Shown here: positions 43,951 to 46,166 of the stretch, piece after piece
Numbering within the stretch: the first letter of the stretch is position 1
Layout of the letters: every line of letters begins with the position of its first letter
Assembly: GCA_946623125.1 (NCBI GenBank)
Contig: CAMOQR010000008.1
Span: 1 to 46,166 of the forward strand
DNA: 46,166 nucleotides
Reading direction: 5' to 3'
DNA from: an uncultured Caryophanales bacterium
Lineage (GTDB): Bacteria; Bacillota_I; Bacilli_A; RF39; UBA660
Notes under the pieces: model-generated
Database searches by the model: none
What the model saw: the letters and a program-made list of their open reading frames with translations, nothing else
What the model was told of the DNA's origin: nothing
Program-made: the position numbers and the translations under genes

Positions 43951-44840
43951 TTGAAGTTTTAGAATTATTAAAAAAAGAGGATATTGTAACTGAATGTTTA
44001 TTTACTATAGCTATTTGTAGTGGTTTAAGAAGGGGAGAGTTAGTTGGCTTACATTTAAATGATATTAACTTTGTAAGTAATACAATATCAGTTAATAGAA
44101 CTGTAATATGGGATGAGAGAATTTCAGCATCAATAGAAAAGGAAACTAAAACAAAGGGTAGTGTTAGAGTTGTGCCTGTACCTCTATTTTGTATGGAAGT
44201 TATAAAAGAATATTTGAAATTAAGGGAAAGGATGGTTATAAGATTTAAGAAAACATTTAAAAACTATAAGGAAATAAATAATTTGTTTTTAAATAAATAC
44301 GGTAAGATCATGGGTTCAGATACTGCTTCTGGGAAATGGGGCGATTTTAGAAGGAGATATCCTAATCTAAAAAAAGTATCATTACATGGATTAAGACTTA
44401 GTTATTGTTCTATGCAAATGAATGAAAATTCTAGCCTTTCACCTGCAGATGTACAAAAATTAATGGGACATTCTCAATTATCAACTACCTATATATATAC
44501 ACATTCAAATGAAGATAAGAATGATGCTGCTATTTCTGTTTTTGATAAATACTATAATAGCAACCACGAAAAGAACATTAATTTTAATGAAATGTTATCA
44601 TTATATACAAATCATTTATTTGTTCCGAAGAGTAAATATATGGAATTAATAAACTTTTGTATTCCAGAAGATATTTCTATTATTGAAAAATTAAAAAGGA
44701 TACATGAATATATCAATAATAAATATGATTTCTTTAGTAAAATAAATATTGATATAGTTAATGTTTCAAATATATTTGATTGGCTAGAAGAACAAAAGAA
44801 TATATATGAAAATGAATTTATAATAACTAATTTATCTTAA
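43654..44840 (+). pseudogene. Tyrosine integrase, N-terminus lost and frameshifted
   Basis: The core-binding domain lies in the frame of the preceding chimera up to about 43925. The catalytic domain continues in the -1 frame from about 43929, open to 44840: SFNREELIEVLELL, CSGLRRGELVGLHLNDI (Arg), ETKTKGSVRVVPVP (Lys), LHGLRLSYCS (His, Arg), LMGHSQLSTTYIYTH (His, Tyr nucleophile). All catalytic residues are present. The arm-binding N-terminal domain is missing. About 95 extra residues follow the usual C-terminus. The shift lies on A AAA AAT at 43923-43929. The integrase next to the right attachment site is the probable agent of integration in the tRNA gene. Confidence 0.85.
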
Positions 44841-44844
44841 AATA

Positions 44845-44853
44845 TGATATAAT
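44845..44853 (+). promoter_or_regulatory. Outward TGATATAAT box at the right end of the island
   Basis: TGATATAAT directly after the integrase stop, pointing out of the island. In an excised circle it would read across the joined attachment site towards the island tRNA and parA. The remaining stretch 44841-45044 has no gene; it holds this box, the right arm repeats and AT-rich DNA. Confidence 0.4.
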
Positions 44854-44871
44854 ATTTATAGTTATATAACA

Positions 44872-44909
44872 CTAATGGATAGAAAAAAGTGTCGCGAAAA
44901 TGTCGCGAA
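44872..44909 (+). repeat. Right arm-type integrase-binding repeats
   Basis: CTAATGGATAGAAA at 44872, then TGTCGCGAAAA and TGTCGCGAA at 44890 and 44901. The same orientation and near-identical units as at 35591-35640. Confidence 0.7.
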
Positions 44910-45044
44910 AATTTAAAAAAATGATATAAATATTTTAAAAAATTAATGATTTTTTAAAAATACACTTTAAAAAAATGTTCATATAACGTTGATTTTATAA
45001 TGGATTTAAAATTTTCTGATTAATTTTGAACTATTGGCAAAGAT

Positions 45045-45052
45045 TCTCCTAA
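45045..45052 (+). repeat. Right attachment core (TCTCCTAA)
   Basis: The 8 bp shared with 35527-35534, next to the 3' half of the tRNA. The sequence on its left is island DNA and does not form a tRNA 5' half. Confidence 0.75.
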
Positions 45053-45089
45053 AGACTAATTACGGGTTCGATTCCCGTCCTGGACACCA
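45046..45089 (+). pseudogene. 3' half of host tRNA-Arg(CCU)
   Basis: Anticodon loop CTCCTAA, 3' stem AGACT, variable loop AATT, T arm ACGGG-TTCGATT-CCCGT, acceptor CCTGGAC, then ACCA. The upstream half is 9.5 kb away at 35497. Followed by the host tRNA terminator. Confidence 0.88.
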
Positions 45090-45098
45090 GATAAAAAT

Positions 45099-45130
45099 AA
45101 CTATGTGTATTATTGCACATAGTTTTTTTT
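45099..45130. terminator. Host tRNA terminator, shared with the convergent glycosyltransferase
   Basis: AACTATGTG / CACATAGTT stem with an 8-nt loop and a T-run. The stop codon of the minus-strand glycosyltransferase lies in the loop. Stem arms identical to 35791-35816. Confidence 0.85.
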
Positions 45131-46105
45131 ATAATTCTTAATATGAAAAAAATCTATAGTTTTAAGATACAATATATAAAGATTTTTAGATAGTTTAAAT
45201 AATAATATATATTCTAGTAATAAATCTATTCTTACTTTACATATTTTTAAATTGTTGTATATATCATTAAAAGTATTATTATTCTTTAAATCATTATTTT
45301 CTTTAATAAATAAATCTTTATTATAATAATACAATTTTCCAAAGTAAGGAATAATCATTTTAAAACATAAATTATTAATATCATATTTTTTAAATGAACT
45401 ATGTTTTAATTCATTATATAAATCTATGATATTATAAATATTTCTATAATAATATATAGAAGATTTGGATGAATTATGAGAGTAATTATAATGATAAATA
45501 ATAGTACTACTGAAATAAATATTATTAATACTATTTAATAATTCTAAGTAAAAATATAAATCTTGATGAATAAATAATTTTTTATGGAATGTAATATTAT
45601 TGAGTAATTCTTTTTTTATAATTAATAACCAAATATAGGAACTGATTTTTTGTTCAATAATAGAAGGAATTAAATAATTATTTATATCATCTTTATTATA
45701 TAAATAATCTTGTTTATATTTAGAAATAGAATCATATGTTTTAATACTTGAATGATAAAATGCTCTTATTACATCACACTTCTTATCTTTTACTAAAGAA
45801 ACCATTACTTCAACAGCATTTAATTCAAGATAGTCATCACTATCAACAAACATGACATATTCACCAGTACTATTTTTAATTCCTAAATTACGAGCGTAAG
45901 AAACACCTTGCCTTTTTTCTTTTAAAAGAATGATTCTATTGTCATTATCTTTATATTTTTTAATAATATTCCAAGAATTATCTTTAGAATTATTATCTAT
46001 TATTAAAATTTCAATGTTATGATATGTCTGATTAATTATAGAATTTAAACATTGTTCAATACTACTTTCTGAATTAAATATAGGAATTATAATAGATACT
46101 TTCAT
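45110..46105 (-). CDS. Family 2 glycosyltransferase
   Basis: A 331-residue GT-A fold enzyme that transfers sugars from nucleotide-sugar donors, probably to surface polysaccharide, teichoic acid or glycoprotein. Family motifs: MKVSIIIPIFNSESSIEQCL, IEILIIDNNSKDNSW, GVSYARNLGI, and the metal-binding FVDSDDYLE. The C-terminal part has no clear membrane helix. GGAGGG precedes the ATG. This gene is outside the island, on the opposite strand, and converges on the tRNA. Confidence 0.92.
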   Translation of the reverse strand: MKVSIIIPIFNSESSIEQCLNSIINQTYHNIEILIIDNNSKDNSWNIIKKYKDNDNRIILLKEKRQGVSYARNLGIKNSTGEYVMFVDSDDYLELNAVEVMVSLVKDKKCDVIRAFYHSSIKTYDSISKYKQDYLYNKDDINNYLIPSIIEQKISSYIWLLIIKKELLNNITFHKKLFIHQDLYFYLELLNSINNIYFSSTIIYHYNYSHNSSKSSIYYYRNIYNIIDLYNELKHSSFKKYDINNLCFKMIIPYFGKLYYYNKDLFIKENNDLKNNNTFNDIYNNLKICKVRIDLLLEYILLFKLSKNLYILYLKTIDFFHIKNYKKNYVQ

Positions 46106-46122
46106 AGAATCCCTCCATATTT

Positions 46123-46128
46123 ATTATA
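46123..46128 (-). promoter_or_regulatory. -10 box of the glycosyltransferase gene
   Basis: The minus strand reads TATAAT 18 nt upstream of the start codon, followed by the ribosome-binding site. No clear -35 box before the window end. Confidence 0.45.
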
Positions 46129-46166
46129 ATATAGATTTGACTATTTATTAATGTTATATAATAATT

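Larger units (their letters stand above)
35527..45052 (+). mobile_element. Integrated island of about 9.5 kb in tRNA-Arg(CCU), with replacement tRNA and surface-fibre cassette
   Basis: The borders are defined by the split tRNA gene and an 8-bp core TCTCCTAA at 35527-35534 and 45045-45052. Contents in order: arm-type repeats, intact tRNA-Arg(CCU), frameshifted parA, parB/recombinase debris, sortase, two TasA-like genes, sipW, InlB/lectin protein, a chimeric ORF, broken tyrosine integrase, arm-type repeats. All genes are on the plus strand. No conjugation genes are seen, so it is at most a mobilisable or integrative remnant. The integrase is frameshifted, so the island is probably immobile now. 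Confidence 0.85.

Noticed and set aside
35535-45044. Integrative conjugative element
   Set aside because: No relaxase, coupling protein or type IV secretion gene is present in the island, so it is called an integrated island or remnant only.
1-46166. CRISPR arrays, insertion sequences, rRNA genes
   Set aside because: I looked for regularly spaced repeats, transposase motifs with terminal inverted repeats, and rRNA-like stretches, and saw none. The only RNA genes recognised are the island tRNA and the split host tRNA.

Overview
The window looks like a chromosomal segment of a low-G+C, endospore-forming member of the Bacillota, probably an uncultured Bacilli-like gut lineage (lineage is inference). 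The DNA is strongly AT-rich by eye. TGA is used as a stop (for example at 7836-7838 and 13747-13749), so the mycoplasma code does not apply. Sporulation genes are present (gpr, spoIIP, a SirA-like gene, a SpoIID-like protein). Two gene orders match Bacillus subtilis: tkt - sirA(yneE) - yneF, and rpsT divergent from gpr - spoIIP. Many transcription units start at a stereotyped extended -10 box, TGATATAAT, often just behind the preceding terminator.

Layout. 1-0.7 kb: 3' end of a cell-wall-anchored surface protein. 0.7-5.1 kb: a gene of unknown function, then a LysM / SpoIID-like / peptidoglycan-binding cluster and a membrane protein. 5.2-9.8 kb: Ca2+-type P-ATPase and transketolase. 10.0-13.3 kb: a giant surface protein made by in-frame fusion of two tandem paralogues. 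13.3-20.4 kb: sirA-like, yneF, an unknown repeat protein, uvrC, a lone prepilin, mutL, miaA. 20.4-23.8 kb: transglutaminase-like protein, rpsT, gpr, spoIIP and a small membrane protein. 23.9-35.5 kb: large helical proteins of unknown function, a ZnuA-like lipoprotein without the expected ligands, yidD, a 108-residue-repeat protein, rnc, an RNase J2-like protein and a small membrane protein.

35.5-45.1 kb is an integrated genetic island of about 9.5 kb and is the most unusual part. It sits in the anticodon loop of a host tRNA-Arg(CCU) gene. The 5' half remains at 35497-35534 and the 3' half at 45045-45089, and the tRNA is not restored at either junction. The island instead carries a complete, sequence-divergent tRNA-Arg(CCU) at 35706-35782, followed by a terminator with the same 9-bp stem arms as the host tRNA terminator. 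TGTCGC direct repeats near both ends look like integrase arm sites. The island's own mobility and maintenance genes are broken: parA has a -1 frameshift, a parB start is joined to a serine-recombinase tail, and the tyrosine integrase is frameshifted and joined in frame behind pieces of three other proteins. The replacement tRNA may therefore now be locked in.

The intact cargo is an apparent surface-fibre cassette on one strand: class B sortase, a TasA/camelysin-like protein with a C-terminal NPET sorting signal, a second TasA/camelysin-like protein, a SipW-type signal peptidase, and a 786-residue protein with InlB-type repeats and lectin-like domains. A plausible model is SipW maturation of all three exported proteins and sortase anchoring of the NPET protein as the base of a fibre or adhesive matrix. 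Host surface proteins at 1-13 kb end in related NPKT signals, so the island sortase could also act on them, although a chromosomal sortase may exist outside the window.
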